DNA of 64,000 nucleotides from Mycobacterium sp. MFM001. GTDB taxonomy: Bacteria > Actinomycetota > Actinomycetes > Mycobacteriales > Mycobacteriaceae. Within the stretch, counting starts at the first letter, position 1. The number at the start of each line of letters is the position of its first letter. The DNA lies in NCBI RefSeq assembly GCF_003402475.1, contig NZ_BFAB01000005.1:62001-126000 (forward strand), read 5' to 3'. Below the pieces are notes generated by a model. The model searched no databases and had not been told where the DNA came from. It worked only from the letters and a program-made list of their open reading frames with translations. Made by a program: the position numbers and the translations under genes. Positions 37,959-46,845 of this stretch are shown piece by piece.

Positions 37959-38201
37959 CTAAGCCGCGACGGCGTCCTTGCGCGGACGTCCGCGGGGCCG
38001 TTTGCGGCTGATGATCGAACCGCGGTCCAGGATTTCGCCACCCCACACACCCCACGGCTCTGCGCGTTCCAGCGCCGCGGCCAGACACTGGACGCGGATC
38101 GGGCAGTCGGCGCACAGCGCCTTGGCGCGCTGCAGATCGGCCGGGCTGTCGGCGAACCATAGGTCTGGCTCGCGATTACACGGCAACTCCAGAGTCGACA
38201 T
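37959..38201 (-). CDS. whiB7: WhiB7 redox-sensing transcriptional activator
   Basis: An 80-residue Wbl protein. Four cysteines bind the Fe-S cluster (C8, then CADCPIRVQC), followed by the turn EPWGVWGG and the C-terminal AT-hook RKRPRGRPRKD that is specific to WhiB7. It works with the primary sigma factor at promoters carrying an AT-rich element just upstream of -35 and drives intrinsic resistance to ribosome-targeting drugs. The gene has a long leader with an upstream ORF (38331-38459) and an attenuator hairpin (38277-38310). Confidence 0.97.
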   Translation of the reverse strand: MSTLELPCNREPDLWFADSPADLQRAKALCADCPIRVQCLAAALERAEPWGVWGGEILDRGSIISRKRPRGRPRKDAVAA

Positions 38202-38276
38202 GTGTTGGTCACCTTCCTGGTCTGTGGCGGTCTTTGGAAGATCCGGACCAGGTGGCGGGATGCCGACCCGAAAACT

Positions 38277-38310
38277 ATGGCCACGGATCTGATTTCGAGT
38301 CCGTGGCCAT
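38277..38310 (-). terminator. whiB7 leader attenuator hairpin
   Basis: A perfect 11-bp stem, ATGGCCACGGA and TCCGTGGCCAT, with a 12-nt loop, followed on the minus strand by AGTTTTC. It lies between the upstream ORF and whiB7. Known whiB7 regulation in mycobacteria uses transcription attenuation in this leader; ribosome stalling on the upstream ORF would favour read-through. Confidence 0.85.
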
Positions 38311-38330
38311 CGAGAGCTATTTCCTAGAAC

Positions 38331-38459
38331 CTAGGTGGAGCCCCGATCCACGGACGCGTTGGTAGCGGCGGCGATGCGGCGATGACGCGGCGCCGCCGAA
38401 GCGGCATGGCGGGAGCCAACGCCGGCCAGGCCTACGCCGAACGCGTTCATGGTGATCAT
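38331..38459 (-). CDS. whiB7 leader upstream ORF (42 residues)
   Basis: A short ORF beginning MITMNAFGVGLAGVG and ending ASVDRGST. It has a strong ribosome site (GGAAGGAGGG) 6 nt before the ATG and ends 20 nt before the attenuator stem. It probably works in cis as a sensor of translation inhibition rather than through its peptide. An internal ATG at codon 4 is possible. Confidence 0.8.
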   Translation of the reverse strand: MITMNAFGVGLAGVGSRHAASAAPRHRRIAAATNASVDRGST

Positions 38460-38556
38460 CGTGGCTCCCTCCTTCCGTGCGTGTGCCGTAAGAATGCGGT
38501 TCGAGGCTAAATCGTAGCAGCCCACGGCGGCAAGCGATTTTCTGACCTGCGATTTT

Positions 38557-38601
38557 GTGGCGACCCGCCGCGCCCGGCTTCGCCGCGCTTGCGATCGCCA
38601 C
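38557..38601. repeat. 45-bp hairpin repeat, copy D
   Basis: Arms GTGGCGA and TCGCCAC are perfectly complementary. It lies 6 bp beyond the uvrD2 stop and immediately upstream of the whiB7 promoter, so it could insulate whiB7 from uvrD2 transcription, since both genes run on the minus strand. Confidence 0.85.
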
Positions 38602-38607
38602 GCACGT

Positions 38608-40686
38608 TTAGCCCCGACTCCGGACCATCTCTAGCACGTCGGGTCCGAACTGCTCCAGCTTTCGGGCACCGATACCGGGTATCGCGACCAGTGCCGCGTC
38701 GTCGGTGGGCAGCATTTCGGCGATCGCGATCAGCGTGTTGTCGGTGAACACCACGTAGGCCGGGACCTTGAGGTCCTGGGCGGTGCGCAGCCGCCAGTCC
38801 TTGAGCCGTAGCAACAACTCGTCGTCGATGTCGGCCGCGCACGTCTCGCAGCGACGCAACATGATGGCCGTCGGCGTGGTCAGCGCCTTGTTGCAAATGC
38901 GGCAGCGCGATGCGGCACCGCGGTTGCGCCGCGGCTTACTCGGCGTCGGGTCGGACTGCGTCTGCGGGGCGATCCCGTTGAGAAACCGCGACGGCTTGCG
39001 GCTCTGCCGCCCGCCCGGCGTCCGCGACAACGCCCAGCTGAGCGCCAAACGCACTCGGGCCCTGGTGATTCCGACGTAGAGCAGCCGGCGCTCCTCCTCG
39101 ACGGGTTCGCTGTCGGCGCCGTGCGCCAGCGCGTGGCTGATCGGCAGCGTGCCGTCGGCCAGGCCGACCAGAAACACCGCGTCCCACTCCAGTCCCTTGG
39201 CGGCGTGCAGCGACGCCAACGTCACGCCCTGCACCACCGGCGGGTGGCGGGCGTCGGCGCGCAACCGCAACTCGGCCAGCAGACCGGGCAGATCCAGGTG
39301 CGGACGGTGCGCCACCTCCTCGTCGACCAGTTCGGCCAAGGCGCTCAGCGCCTCCCAGCGCTCGCGGGCCCGGGTGCCCGCCGGCGGCTCCGCCGTCAGC
39401 CCCAGTGGTTCGAGCAGCCCGCGTACCATGTCCGGCAGCTCTCCCTCAGCGCCGTGCGTCGCGGCCCGCTGCAACACCAACAGCGCTTGGCGGATCTCCT
39501 GACGGCTGAAAAACCCCTCGCCGCCGCGCACCTGATACGGGATGCCGGCCTCGGTCAGCGCCTCCTCGTACACCTCGGACTGGGCGTTGATCCGGTAGAG
39601 CACCGCGATCTCGGCCGGCGCGGTGCCGTTTTCGACGAGCTTGGCGATGGCCTTGGCCACCGCGGCGGCCTCGGCGACCTCGTCGGGGTGCTCGTGAAAC
39701 GACGGGACCGGACCCGGGTCGCGCTGGCCGACCAGATGCAGCTTGCTGCCCGCCACCCGACCGCGGGCGGCCGCGATCACCCGGTTGGCGAGCGACACCA
39801 CCTGCGGCGTGGAGCGGTAATCCCGTTCGAGGCGCACCACGGTGGCGTCGGGGAACCGCCGGGAGAAGTCGAGCAGGAAGCGCGGCGAGGCGCCGGTGAA
39901 GGAGTAGATGGTCTGATTGGCGTCGCCGACGACGGTCAGGTCGTCGCGCTCGCCCAGCCACGCCGAGAGCACCCGCTGCTGCAGCGGGGTGACGTCCTGG
40001 TATTCGTCGACGACGAAGCAGCGGTAGCGGTCCCGGAATTCCTCGGCGACTGCCGTGTCGTTTTCGATGGCGCCCGCGGTGTGCAGCAGCAGGTCGTCGA
40101 AGTCGAGCAGCGCGGGGCCGTCACTGCGGGCCTTGAGCGACTCGTAGCCGGCGTAGACCGCGGCGACCCGCGTGGCGTCCAACGGGATGTCGCGGCCGGC
40201 CTGCGCGACCGCCTCGGGGTACTGCTCTGGGGAGATCAGCGACGCCTTGGCCCACTCGATTTCGCCGGCCAGGTCCCGCACGTCGTCGGTGCTCAGCTGC
40301 AGCCCCGCCCGGTTGGCCGCGCGGGCGACGACGGCGAACTTGGTGTCCAGCAGCTGCCAGCCGGTGTCGCCGACCACGCGCGGCCAGAAGTAGCGCAGCT
40401 GGCGGTGCGCGGCCGCGTGGAAGGTCATGGCCTGGACGTTGCCGATGCCGAGCGCCCGCAGCCGGGCGCGCATCTCGCCGGCGGCGCGCTGGGTGAACGT
40501 CACGGCCAGCACCTGCCCGGCGGCGACGTGGCCGGCGGCGACCAGCGCAGCGATGCGGTGCGTGATGGTGCGGGTCTTGCCGGTTCCGGCACCGGCCAGC
40601 ACGCAGACCGGCCCGCGGGGCGCCAGCACCGCCTCGCGCTGCTCGTCGTCGAGGTCGGCGAGCAAGGCGTCTGCGGCTACCGGCAT
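38608..40686 (-). CDS. uvrD2: ATP-dependent DNA helicase UvrD2
   Basis: A 692-residue SF1A helicase. Motif I is [11 protein letters not shown], motif II is [12 protein letters not shown], motif III is [13 protein letters not shown], and motif V/VI covers [14 protein letters not shown] and [12 protein letters not shown] tetracysteine zinc motif follows (CRICNKAL..., CETC, ~600-622), then a C-terminal HRDC domain, the layout specific to mycobacterial UvrD2. ATG 40686 is chosen; ATG 40695 is an alternative. It is divergent from the mycoredoxin gene. Confidence 0.94.
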   Translation of the reverse strand: MPVAADALLADLDDEQREAVLAPRGPVCVLAGAGTGKTRTITHRIAALVAAGHVAAGQVLAVTFTQRAAGEMRARLRALGIGNVQAMTFHAAAHRQLRYFWPRVVGDTGWQLLDTKFAVVARAANRAGLQLSTDDVRDLAGEIEWAKASLISPEQYPEAVAQAGRDIPLDATRVAAVYAGYESLKARSDGPALLDFDDLLLHTAGAIENDTAVAEEFRDRYRCFVVDEYQDVTPLQQRVLSAWLGERDDLTVVGDANQTIYSFTGASPRFLLDFSRRFPDATVVRLERDYRSTPQVVSLANRVIAAARGRVAGSKLHLVGQRDPGPVPSFHEHPDEVAEAAAVAKAIAKLVENGTAPAEIAVLYRINAQSEVYEEALTEAGIPYQVRGGEGFFSRQEIRQALLVLQRAATHGAEGELPDMVRGLLEPLGLTAEPPAGTRARERWEALSALAELVDEEVAHRPHLDLPGLLAELRLRADARHPPVVQGVTLASLHAAKGLEWDAVFLVGLADGTLPISHALAHGADSEPVEEERRLLYVGITRARVRLALSWALSRTPGGRQSRKPSRFLNGIAPQTQSDPTPSKPRRNRGAASRCRICNKALTTPTAIMLRRCETCAADIDDELLLRLKDWRLRTAQDLKVPAYVVFTDNTLIAIAEMLPTDDAALVAIPGIGARKLEQFGPDVLEMVRSRG

Positions 40687-40739
40687 GCCGTCCATCTTGG
40701 CAGCGGAGGCCGACAAACCCCGGACACCGCCACGCCGTC

Positions 40740-40752
40740 TATAAACGAGGCA
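40740..40752 (+). promoter_or_regulatory. Probable leaderless promoter of the mycoredoxin gene
   Basis: A TATAAA hexamer at 40740-40745 ends 6 nt before the ATG at 40752. A transcript from this -10 element would begin at or beside the start codon, as in many leaderless mycobacterial mRNAs. No convincing -35 is seen. Confidence 0.5.
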
Positions 40753-41006
40753 TGACCAACGCATCGCTGACCATGTACACGACGCCCTGGTGCGGCTACT
40801 GCCATCGGCTCAAGACGATGTTGAAGGCCTCCGGAATCTCCTACGACGAGGTCAACATCGAGCAGGACGCCGCGGCCGCGGAGTTCGTGGGTTCGGTCAA
40901 CGGCGGCAACCGCACCGTTCCGACGGTGAAGTTCGCCGACGGCTCGACTTTGACCAACCCGGGGGCGGGCGAGATCAAGGCGAAGCTGGCCGAGCTGGCC
41001 GGATGA
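40752..41006 (+). CDS. mrx1: Mycoredoxin (glutaredoxin-like)
   Basis: An 84-residue glutaredoxin-fold protein with the active-site motif [11 protein letters not shown] at ~15, the TVP cis-proline loop ([12 protein letters not shown]) and a C-terminal Gly/Leu helix. Mycoredoxins reduce mycothiol mixed disulfides. The stop at 41004-41006 is 1 nt before the 57-bp tandem repeat array. Confidence 0.92.
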   Translation: MTNASLTMYTTPWCGYCHRLKTMLKASGISYDEVNIEQDAAAAEFVGSVNGGNRTVPTVKFADGSTLTNPGAGEIKAKLAELAG

Positions 41007-41007
41007 T

Positions 41008-41248
41008 CAGCCCGCCGACGATGCAGAGCGCGGAGCGCGATGAGGAGGAGGCGGGCAATCGACTCAGCCCGCCGACGATGCAGAGCGCGGAGCGCGATGA
41101 GGAGGAGGCGGGCAATCGACTCAGCCCGCCGACGATGCAGAGCGCGGAGCGCGATGAGGAGGAGGCGGGCAATCGACTCAGCCCGCCGACGATGCAGAGC
41201 GCGGAGCGCGATGAGGAGGAGGCGGGCAATCGACTCAGCCCGCCGCTG
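41008..41248. repeat. MIRU-type tandem array, 4 x 57 bp plus a partial unit
   Basis: Four apparently identical 57-bp units begin at 41008, 41065, 41122 and 41179, with a partial fifth from 41236. Each unit has GCCCGCC near its start and GGCGGGC 33 nt later, so each can fold into a hairpin, and each carries GACGATGCAGAG and GATGAGGAGGAG, the core of mycobacterial interspersed repetitive units. As 57 is a multiple of three, every frame stays open through it; I do not read it as protein. The array fills the convergent gap between mrx1 and nudC, and the nudC stop codon lies at its edge. Confidence 0.95.
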
Positions 41249-42158
41249 CCCAGGATTCGATGATCACCCGGGCGATCGAAACCGACCCGGGCAGAAGCAG
41301 TTTCGAATCGGAGTTGCTGCCCCAGTCGCCGGCTGCCAGCGCGGCGCGGACCTCGTCGCGGGTGAACCACGCCGCCTCGGCGATCTCGCCGTCGTTGAAC
41401 GAGAACTCCTGATCCGGGTCGGCCACCGCGTGGAAGCCGACCATCAGCGAGCGCGGGAACGGCCACGGCTGGCTGCCCAGGTAACGCACGTCGCGCACGG
41501 TCAGGCCGATCTCCTCGCGGACCTCGCGGGCCACGCACATCTCGAACGACTCGCCCGCTTCGACGAACCCGGCCAGCAGCGAGAACAACCGTTGCGGCCA
41601 CACCGTCTGACGGGCCAGCACCGCGCGGTCGCCGCCGTCGTGCACCAGGCAGATCACCGCAGGGTCGATCCGCGGGAATTCCTCGTGCCCGGTGAGCGGA
41701 TTGACCCGCGCCCAGCCCGCCCGGATCGGTTTGGTGGGTGAGCCGTCGACAGCCGAAAAGCGGGCGCTGTCATGCCAATTCAGCAGCGCCATGGCCGACG
41801 AGACCAGCTGCGCGCTGGTGTCGTCGAACAACTGACCCGCCCTGCGAAGATCCGCCACCTCGACACGTGCCTCGGGGTCCTCGGGCGCTTCCAACGGGCC
41901 GCGGACGGCCCACACGTGCCGGCCGCCCTCGATGAGGCCCAGAAACACCGCGTCCGCCGGAGGCTTGTCGGCCAGTGTGCTCGCCGCGCCCAGCACCACC
42001 CGGCCCTCGGCGACCAGCACCTGGTTGCGGTGGTCCACTCGCAGCAGCGCGGCATCGGCCCAGCCGGCGGTCGCTGCCTCGATGTCGGTGCGCAGCTGAT
42101 CGGCACGGTCGGCGCCGATGCGCGACAGCAGCGGAACGTTCTGCAGCTGAAAATCCAC
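41235..42158 (-). CDS. nudC: NADH pyrophosphatase / NAD-cap hydrolase NudC
   Basis: A 307-residue Nudix hydrolase. The Nudix box is GFVEAGESFEMCVAREVREEIGL (~207-229, partly shown) and the NudC-specific motif is GSQPWPFPRSLM. It splits NADH and NAD-capped RNA. The four zinc-ribbon cysteines of E. coli NudC are missing: the equivalent stretch (FSAVDGSPTKPIRAGWARVN) has none. Its stop codon overlaps the edge of the tandem repeat array. Confidence 0.94.
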   Translation of the reverse strand: MDFQLQNVPLLSRIGADRADQLRTDIEAATAGWADAALLRVDHRNQVLVAEGRVVLGAASTLADKPPADAVFLGLIEGGRHVWAVRGPLEAPEDPEARVEVADLRRAGQLFDDTSAQLVSSAMALLNWHDSARFSAVDGSPTKPIRAGWARVNPLTGHEEFPRIDPAVICLVHDGGDRAVLARQTVWPQRLFSLLAGFVEAGESFEMCVAREVREEIGLTVRDVRYLGSQPWPFPRSLMVGFHAVADPDQEFSFNDGEIAEAAWFTRDEVRAALAAGDWGSNSDSKLLLPGSVSIARVIIESWAAAG

Positions 42159-42161
42159 GGC

Positions 42162-43235
42162 CTACTTCCCCACGCTGCGGATGTAGAGCAGCCGGTCGTT
42201 GGCCTCGATGGCGTCGACCTCCGGCGCGTCGACTCGCAGCAGGTTGCCGTCCCGCACGACGCCCAGCACGATGTCGCGCAGGTGCCGAGGCGAGCCGCCG
42301 ACCTCCGTCTGCTCCACCTCCCGTTCGGCGATCGCGAACCCGGCGTCGGGGGTCAGCAGGTCCTCGATCATCTCCACCACGCTCGGTGTCGTGGTGGCGA
42401 TGCCGAGCAACCGGCCGGCCGTCTCCGAGGACACCACGACGGAGTCGGCGCCCGATTGCCGCAGCAGGTGCTGGTTTTCGGCCTCCCGGATCGACGCCAC
42501 GATCTTGGCTTTCGGCGCGAGCTCCCGCGCGGTCAACGTGACCAGCACCGCGGTGTCGTCGCGGCTGGTGGCGACGATGATCGACGCCGCGTGCTGGGCC
42601 CCGGCCAGCCGCAGCACATCGGATCTGCTCGCGTCGCCGCGCACGGTCACCAGTCCGGCCGCGGCGGCGTGGTCCAGGGCGGCCTGGTCGGTGTCGACGA
42701 CGACGATGTCGCCAGCAGGCACCTCGTCGCTCAGCATCGCGGCAATCGCCGTCTTGCCCTTGGTGCCGTAGCCGACGACCACGGTGTGATTACGCACTCT
42801 GCTCCTCCAACGCTGGATCTTCAGTGCCTGACGCGACGTTTCGGTGAGGACCTCGAGCGTCGTTCCGACCAGCACGATCAGGAATGCGACCCGCAGCGGG
42901 GTGATGATCGCGACGTTCACCAGGCGGGCGGTTTCGGTGAACGGGGTGATGTCGCCGTACCCGGTCGTCGACAGCGACACCGCCGAGTAGTACAGGCAAT
43001 CCAGGAAGGTGAGCGGATGATGGCCGTTGGCGTCGTGGTAGCCGCCGCGGTCGAGGTAGACAATCACGGTCGCGGCGAACAACGCCACCGTGGCGATGGC
43101 CACCCGGCGGGTGATGACGCGGACGGGGCTCGCTTCGCTCCCGGGGATGCGCAGCACACCGACGAGCGCGTAACTGGGCTGGGCGGTGAGCGTCTCGTCG
43201 AGACCTCTCCACCGCCGCCAGCTAGCGCTGGCCAC
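42162..43235 (-). CDS. Potassium channel protein with RCK/TrkA-N domain (Rv3200c-like)
   Basis: A 357-residue protein with a two-helix pore module. TM1 lies at ~43-62, the selectivity filter is SLSTTGYGDITPF (~90), and TM2 is at ~105-125. A cytosolic TrkA-N NAD-binding domain follows (VVVGYGTKGKTAIAAML, VVDTDQAALDHAAAAG, RGDASRSDVL), then a TrkA-C-like end. It probably conducts K+ under nucleotide control. It lies 3 bp upstream of nudC on the same strand. Confidence 0.92.
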   Translation of the reverse strand: MASASWRRWRGLDETLTAQPSYALVGVLRIPGSEASPVRVITRRVAIATVALFAATVIVYLDRGGYHDANGHHPLTFLDCLYYSAVSLSTTGYGDITPFTETARLVNVAIITPLRVAFLIVLVGTTLEVLTETSRQALKIQRWRSRVRNHTVVVGYGTKGKTAIAAMLSDEVPAGDIVVVDTDQAALDHAAAAGLVTVRGDASRSDVLRLAGAQHAASIIVATSRDDTAVLVTLTARELAPKAKIVASIREAENQHLLRQSGADSVVVSSETAGRLLGIATTTPSVVEMIEDLLTPDAGFAIAEREVEQTEVGGSPRHLRDIVLGVVRDGNLLRVDAPEVDAIEANDRLLYIRSVGK

Positions 43236-43268
43236 GACTCATCGGCTGGCGCACGACACAATGTAACC

Positions 43269-43658
43269 ATGACCGCTACCACAGCTCACCCCGACGCCAG
43301 CCAGGCTCCCGCGTACCGCATGGGTGCACTGCTGATCGGCATGGGCATCACCCACTTTCTGGTGCCCACACCGTTCGACACCATCGTGCCGGCGGAGTTG
43401 CCGGGCAGCCCGCGGCTCTACACCTACGCATCCGGGCTCGCCGAGGCGGCGACCGGCGCGCTGCTGCTGGCCAGGAGCACCCGCCGCTTGGGCGCGCTGG
43501 CGGCGGCGGTGCTGTTCGTCGCTGTGTTTCCGGCCAACGTCAACATGGTTCGGCTGTGGTGGGCCCGGCCCTGGCCGATGCGGCTGATCGCGCTGGCCCG
43601 GTTGCCGTTTCAGATCCCGATGATCACCTCCGCTCTCAAGATCAGGCGCACTGCCTAG
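43269..43658 (+). CDS. Small membrane protein, DoxX-like
   Basis: A 129-residue protein with three or four membrane segments (RMGALLIGMGITHFLVPTPF, LAEAATGALLLARS, LGALAAAVLFVAVFPANVNM). The FPANVNM and ITHFLVPTPFDTIVP features suggest the DoxX/DUF4267-like group, but this is a guess by pattern. It is divergent from the channel gene by 33 bp and converges with adnB, overlapping by 17 nt. Confidence 0.78.
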   Translation: MTATTAHPDASQAPAYRMGALLIGMGITHFLVPTPFDTIVPAELPGSPRLYTYASGLAEAATGALLLARSTRRLGALAAAVLFVAVFPANVNMVRLWWARPWPMRLIALARLPFQIPMITSALKIRRTA

Positions 43659-46600
43659 TCAGCAGCGCCGCCAGCTCGTCAGGCCGTGGCAACACGTCCG
43701 GGACGACGGTGGCTCCGGTGCGGACGTAGTGAAAAGCGGTGCGCACCAACGACTCCGGGCAACCGGACAGTGCCGCCCAGGCCAGCCGGTAGACGCCGAG
43801 CTGGATCGCGGCATGCCGGGCGGCCTCGGGGCCGCGCGGCGGCTCGCCGGTCTTCCAGTCGACCACGGTGGCGCCGCCGTCCGGTTCGGCGAACACCGCG
43901 TCGATGCGACCGCGCACCACGGTGTCGCCGACAGCCATCTCGAACGGCACCTCGACCGCGACCGGGATGCGCGATGCCCACGGTGACGCGAGGAACGCCT
44001 CTTGCAACGCGGCCAGTTCCTCGGCGTCGGTCTGCGCGGTCTCGGTGTCGGCGGCCCCGGGCAGATCGGCGAGGTCGAACAGCCGCTCGGCGCCGTAGAA
44101 TCGCTGCACCCAGTCGTGAAACGCATTGCCCGACAAGGCATGCGGCTCGGGACGGGCCGGCAGCCGGCGCGTCAGCCGCTGCAGCGCACCGTCCGGGTCG
44201 CGGGCCAAGTCGACCAGGCCACTGACCGACAGTTGGCCAGGCAGGGTCGGCGTCTTCGGCGTCGCGGCGCGGGACCGTTCGGCCAGCAACGCATCGACGT
44301 CGGGATCGGCGGGCGCCGCCGCGTCCTCCTCCGACATCGCGGCGGCCACCAGCGCCGCGCCGCGTTCCACGTCGTTGCGCCGCGCGCCCAGCGGGTCAAC
44401 GGGCCACACGGCTTCTATAGCATTGTCGCGCAACGGGTTTGGCTCGCCGTCGGCAGGTGGCGGAGCCCAGTGCTCGACCACGCCGCAGTCTTGGCCTTCA
44501 ATAGTGTCCTTGAGTTCGCACAGGAAGTCCGACGGGCCGCGCGGTTTGATCCCGGTGGCGCCCCAGTGGTGCCCGGACAGCAGCAGGGTGTCCTGCGCGC
44601 GGGTGATGGCCACATAGAGCAGGCGGCGCTCCTCGTCCATCCGTCGCTGCTCGAGCTGGCGACGATGGTCAGAGATCTTGTCCGACAGCTGTTTTCGATT
44701 GGTGACATCCGAGGTGTCCAGCACCGGCACGCCGTGCGCGCCCAACGACGCGCGATCGCCACGCAGCAGCGGCGGCAGTTCGGCGGCATCGGTCAGCCAG
44801 GTGCGGGCCGACCCGGTCGACGGGAACACGCCGGCGGACAGATGGGGAACCGCCACCACCTCCCACTCCAGCCCCTTGGCGGCATGCACGGTGAGCACCT
44901 GGACCCGATCCTGGGCAACGGTGACTTGCGCCGGCGGCAAACCGTTTTCGACGTCGGCAGCAGCATCCAGGTAGCCCAGCAGGGCCTCAACCGATGTGCT
45001 GCCGCACCGCTCGGCGTAGCCCGCGACCACGTCGGCGAAGGCGTCGAGGTGTTCGGCACCCGTGCGCCCAGGCCCTGCGGCAGCACGGACTTCGCAGTCG
45101 ATGCCGAGCACCCGGCGGACCTCGGCGACGAGGTCGGGCAGCGGATGTCCGAGATGTCCACGCAGCATGGTCAACTCGTCAGCGAGCGCGACGATGCGTC
45201 GATACCCGGCCGGCGAATAGTCGCTTTCCGGTCCTGGGTCGTCGATGGCGTCGGCCAGGCCGGCGGTGTCGGCGTCCGGTCCGGCCGACGCCGCAATCCG
45301 CTCGACGGAATCCTCTTGGTGCGCACCACCTTCCAGCGCGACGGCGCGTCGCCACAGCGCGGCGATGTCGCGGCCGCCGAGCCGCCACCGCGGTCCGGTG
45401 AGCACCCGCATGGCCGCCGAGCCGGCGGCCGGGCCGGCCACCAGCCGCAGCATCGCCACCACGTCGGCGACCTCCGGGACGGACAGCAGGCCCGCCAGCC
45501 CCACCACCTCCACCGGGATGCCGCGGGCCCGCAATGCCGCGGCGATCGGAGCGGCGTCGGCGTTGCGCCGCACCAAGATCGCGGCGGTCGGCGGCGAGAC
45601 ACGCTCGGCGCGGGCCCGTTGATAGCGCCGTTCCAAGTGGCTGGCGACCCACTCGCGCTCGGCGCACACGTCGGGCAGCAACGCGCAAGCCACGGTGCCC
45701 GGTGCGGCGTTGGGCCGGGCGCGCAGCGGCCGCACCGCCACCGACCGTCGCCGCGCTTCCGCCGAGACCGCGTTGGCCACCTGCAAGGTCCGTGGCGGGT
45801 TGCGCCAGCTGGTGCGCAGCTCCAGCATGGGTGCCGGCGTGCCGTCGGGCCGCGGAAAGTCGGTGGTGAACCGCGGCAGATTGGTGGCCGAGGCGCCGCG
45901 CCAGCCGTAGATCGACTGGATCGGGTCGCCGACCGCGGTCAGCGCCAGGTCGTCGTCGACTCCGCCGCCGAACAGCGACGACAGCACCACCCGCTGGGCG
46001 TGGCCGGTGTCCTGGTACTCGTCGAGCAGCACCACTCGATAGCGCCTCCGCAGCTCCGCCCCGACCTGGTCGAACGTCGTCACCAGCCGCGCGGCGGCGG
46101 CCATTTGCGCGCCGAAGTCCATCACCTTCTCGGCCCGCATCCGGGCATGCAGCTCGTCGATCAGCGGCACCAGTTCGGCGCGCTCGGTCTGGGTCGCCAG
46201 CATCCGCAGCAGCCACTGGCTGGGGCCGCGGTCACGCTGGTACGGCCCGGCCGGCAGGGTATGCACCAGCCGGTCCAGCTCCACATGGGTGTCCTGCAGC
46301 TGCGCGGTGTCGACCAGGTGCTCGGCGAGCTGGCCCGACAGCCGCAGCACCATCGAGGTGACCGCGGCCGGGTTCTTCTCGGTGTGCAGCTCGCCGCGGT
46401 AACCGTTGACCACGTCGAACGCCACCTGCCACAGCTCGGTCTCGGACAACAGCCGGGTGTCCGGCTCGACGCCGAGCAGCAGTCCGTGGTCGCGCAGCAG
46501 CTGCCCGGCGAAGGCGTGGTAAGTGCTGACGACAGGCGCGCCCGCGGGTTCCCCGGTGATCAGTCCGGCGCCGGCCAGCCGGGCAAGCCGCGAGCGGACG

Positions 46601-46845
46601 CGTCGCAGCAGCTGCCCGGCCGCCTTGCGGGTGAACGTCAAGCCGAGTACCTGGTCGGGTGTCGCGTAGCCGTTGGCGACCAGCCACACCACCCGCGCGG
46701 CCATGGTCTCGGTTTTGCCGGCGCCGGCGCCGGCGATGACGACCAGCGGTCCGGGTGGGGCGGCGATGACCGCGGCCTGCTCCTCGGTTGGTTCGAAAAG
46801 CCCTAGGCTGCAAGCTAATTCGGCAGGGCTGTAGCGAGGTGTCAT
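43642..46845 (-). CDS. adnB: DNA end-resection helicase-nuclease subunit AdnB
   Basis: A 1067-residue UvrD-like motor with a C-terminal RecB-family nuclease. Motif I is IAGAGAGKTETM, motif II is LLDEYQDTGHAQ, motif III is DPIQSIYGWRGA, and motif V is [13 protein letters not shown]. The nuclease domain near the C-terminus has GNAFHDWVQRF, RGRIDAVFAEPDGGATVVDWKTG and QLGVYRLAW. AdnAB processes double-strand breaks in mycobacteria. The start at 46845 overlaps the adnA stop (ATGA); the reading frame stays open upstream only through adnA. Confidence 0.95.
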   Translation of the reverse strand: MTPRYSPAELACSLGLFEPTEEQAAVIAAPPGPLVVIAGAGAGKTETMAARVVWLVANGYATPDQVLGLTFTRKAAGQLLRRVRSRLARLAGAGLITGEPAGAPVVSTYHAFAGQLLRDHGLLLGVEPDTRLLSETELWQVAFDVVNGYRGELHTEKNPAAVTSMVLRLSGQLAEHLVDTAQLQDTHVELDRLVHTLPAGPYQRDRGPSQWLLRMLATQTERAELVPLIDELHARMRAEKVMDFGAQMAAAARLVTTFDQVGAELRRRYRVVLLDEYQDTGHAQRVVLSSLFGGGVDDDLALTAVGDPIQSIYGWRGASATNLPRFTTDFPRPDGTPAPMLELRTSWRNPPRTLQVANAVSAEARRRSVAVRPLRARPNAAPGTVACALLPDVCAEREWVASHLERRYQRARAERVSPPTAAILVRRNADAAPIAAALRARGIPVEVVGLAGLLSVPEVADVVAMLRLVAGPAAGSAAMRVLTGPRWRLGGRDIAALWRRAVALEGGAHQEDSVERIAASAGPDADTAGLADAIDDPGPESDYSPAGYRRIVALADELTMLRGHLGHPLPDLVAEVRRVLGIDCEVRAAAGPGRTGAEHLDAFADVVAGYAERCGSTSVEALLGYLDAAADVENGLPPAQVTVAQDRVQVLTVHAAKGLEWEVVAVPHLSAGVFPSTGSARTWLTDAAELPPLLRGDRASLGAHGVPVLDTSDVTNRKQLSDKISDHRRQLEQRRMDEERRLLYVAITRAQDTLLLSGHHWGATGIKPRGPSDFLCELKDTIEGQDCGVVEHWAPPPADGEPNPLRDNAIEAVWPVDPLGARRNDVERGAALVAAAMSEEDAAAPADPDVDALLAERSRAATPKTPTLPGQLSVSGLVDLARDPDGALQRLTRRLPARPEPHALSGNAFHDWVQRFYGAERLFDLADLPGAADTETAQTDAEELAALQEAFLASPWASRIPVAVEVPFEMAVGDTVVRGRIDAVFAEPDGGATVVDWKTGEPPRGPEAARHAAIQLGVYRLAWAALSGCPESLVRTAFHYVRTGATVVPDVLPRPDELAALLTRQCA

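Larger units (their letters stand above)
38202..38607 (-). promoter_or_regulatory. whiB7 promoter and leader region
   Basis: A 406-bp region without a large gene. On the minus strand from the uvrD2 end it holds the 45-bp repeat (copy D), two AAAATCGC motifs 15 bp apart (38549-38556 and 38534-38541), a possible -35 TTGCCG (38528-38533) and -10 TAGCCT (38504-38509) with 18-bp spacing. The upstream ORF, the attenuator and the whiB7 start follow. The AT-rich motif next to -35 fits WhiB7 autoregulation. The promoter elements were assigned by eye. Confidence 0.6.

Noticed and set aside
41040..41241. Repeat peptide reading (19-residue periodicity) or CRISPR array in the 57-bp repeats
   Set aside because: Units are directly abutting with no spacers, so not CRISPR; open frames result only from 57 being divisible by three, and the sequence matches the MIRU core.
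44002..46806. A 934-codon plus-strand open frame opposite adnB
   Set aside because: Composition is Arg/Gly/His-rich as expected from the antisense of a high-GC gene, no motif is seen, and the opposite strand encodes a well-supported helicase.
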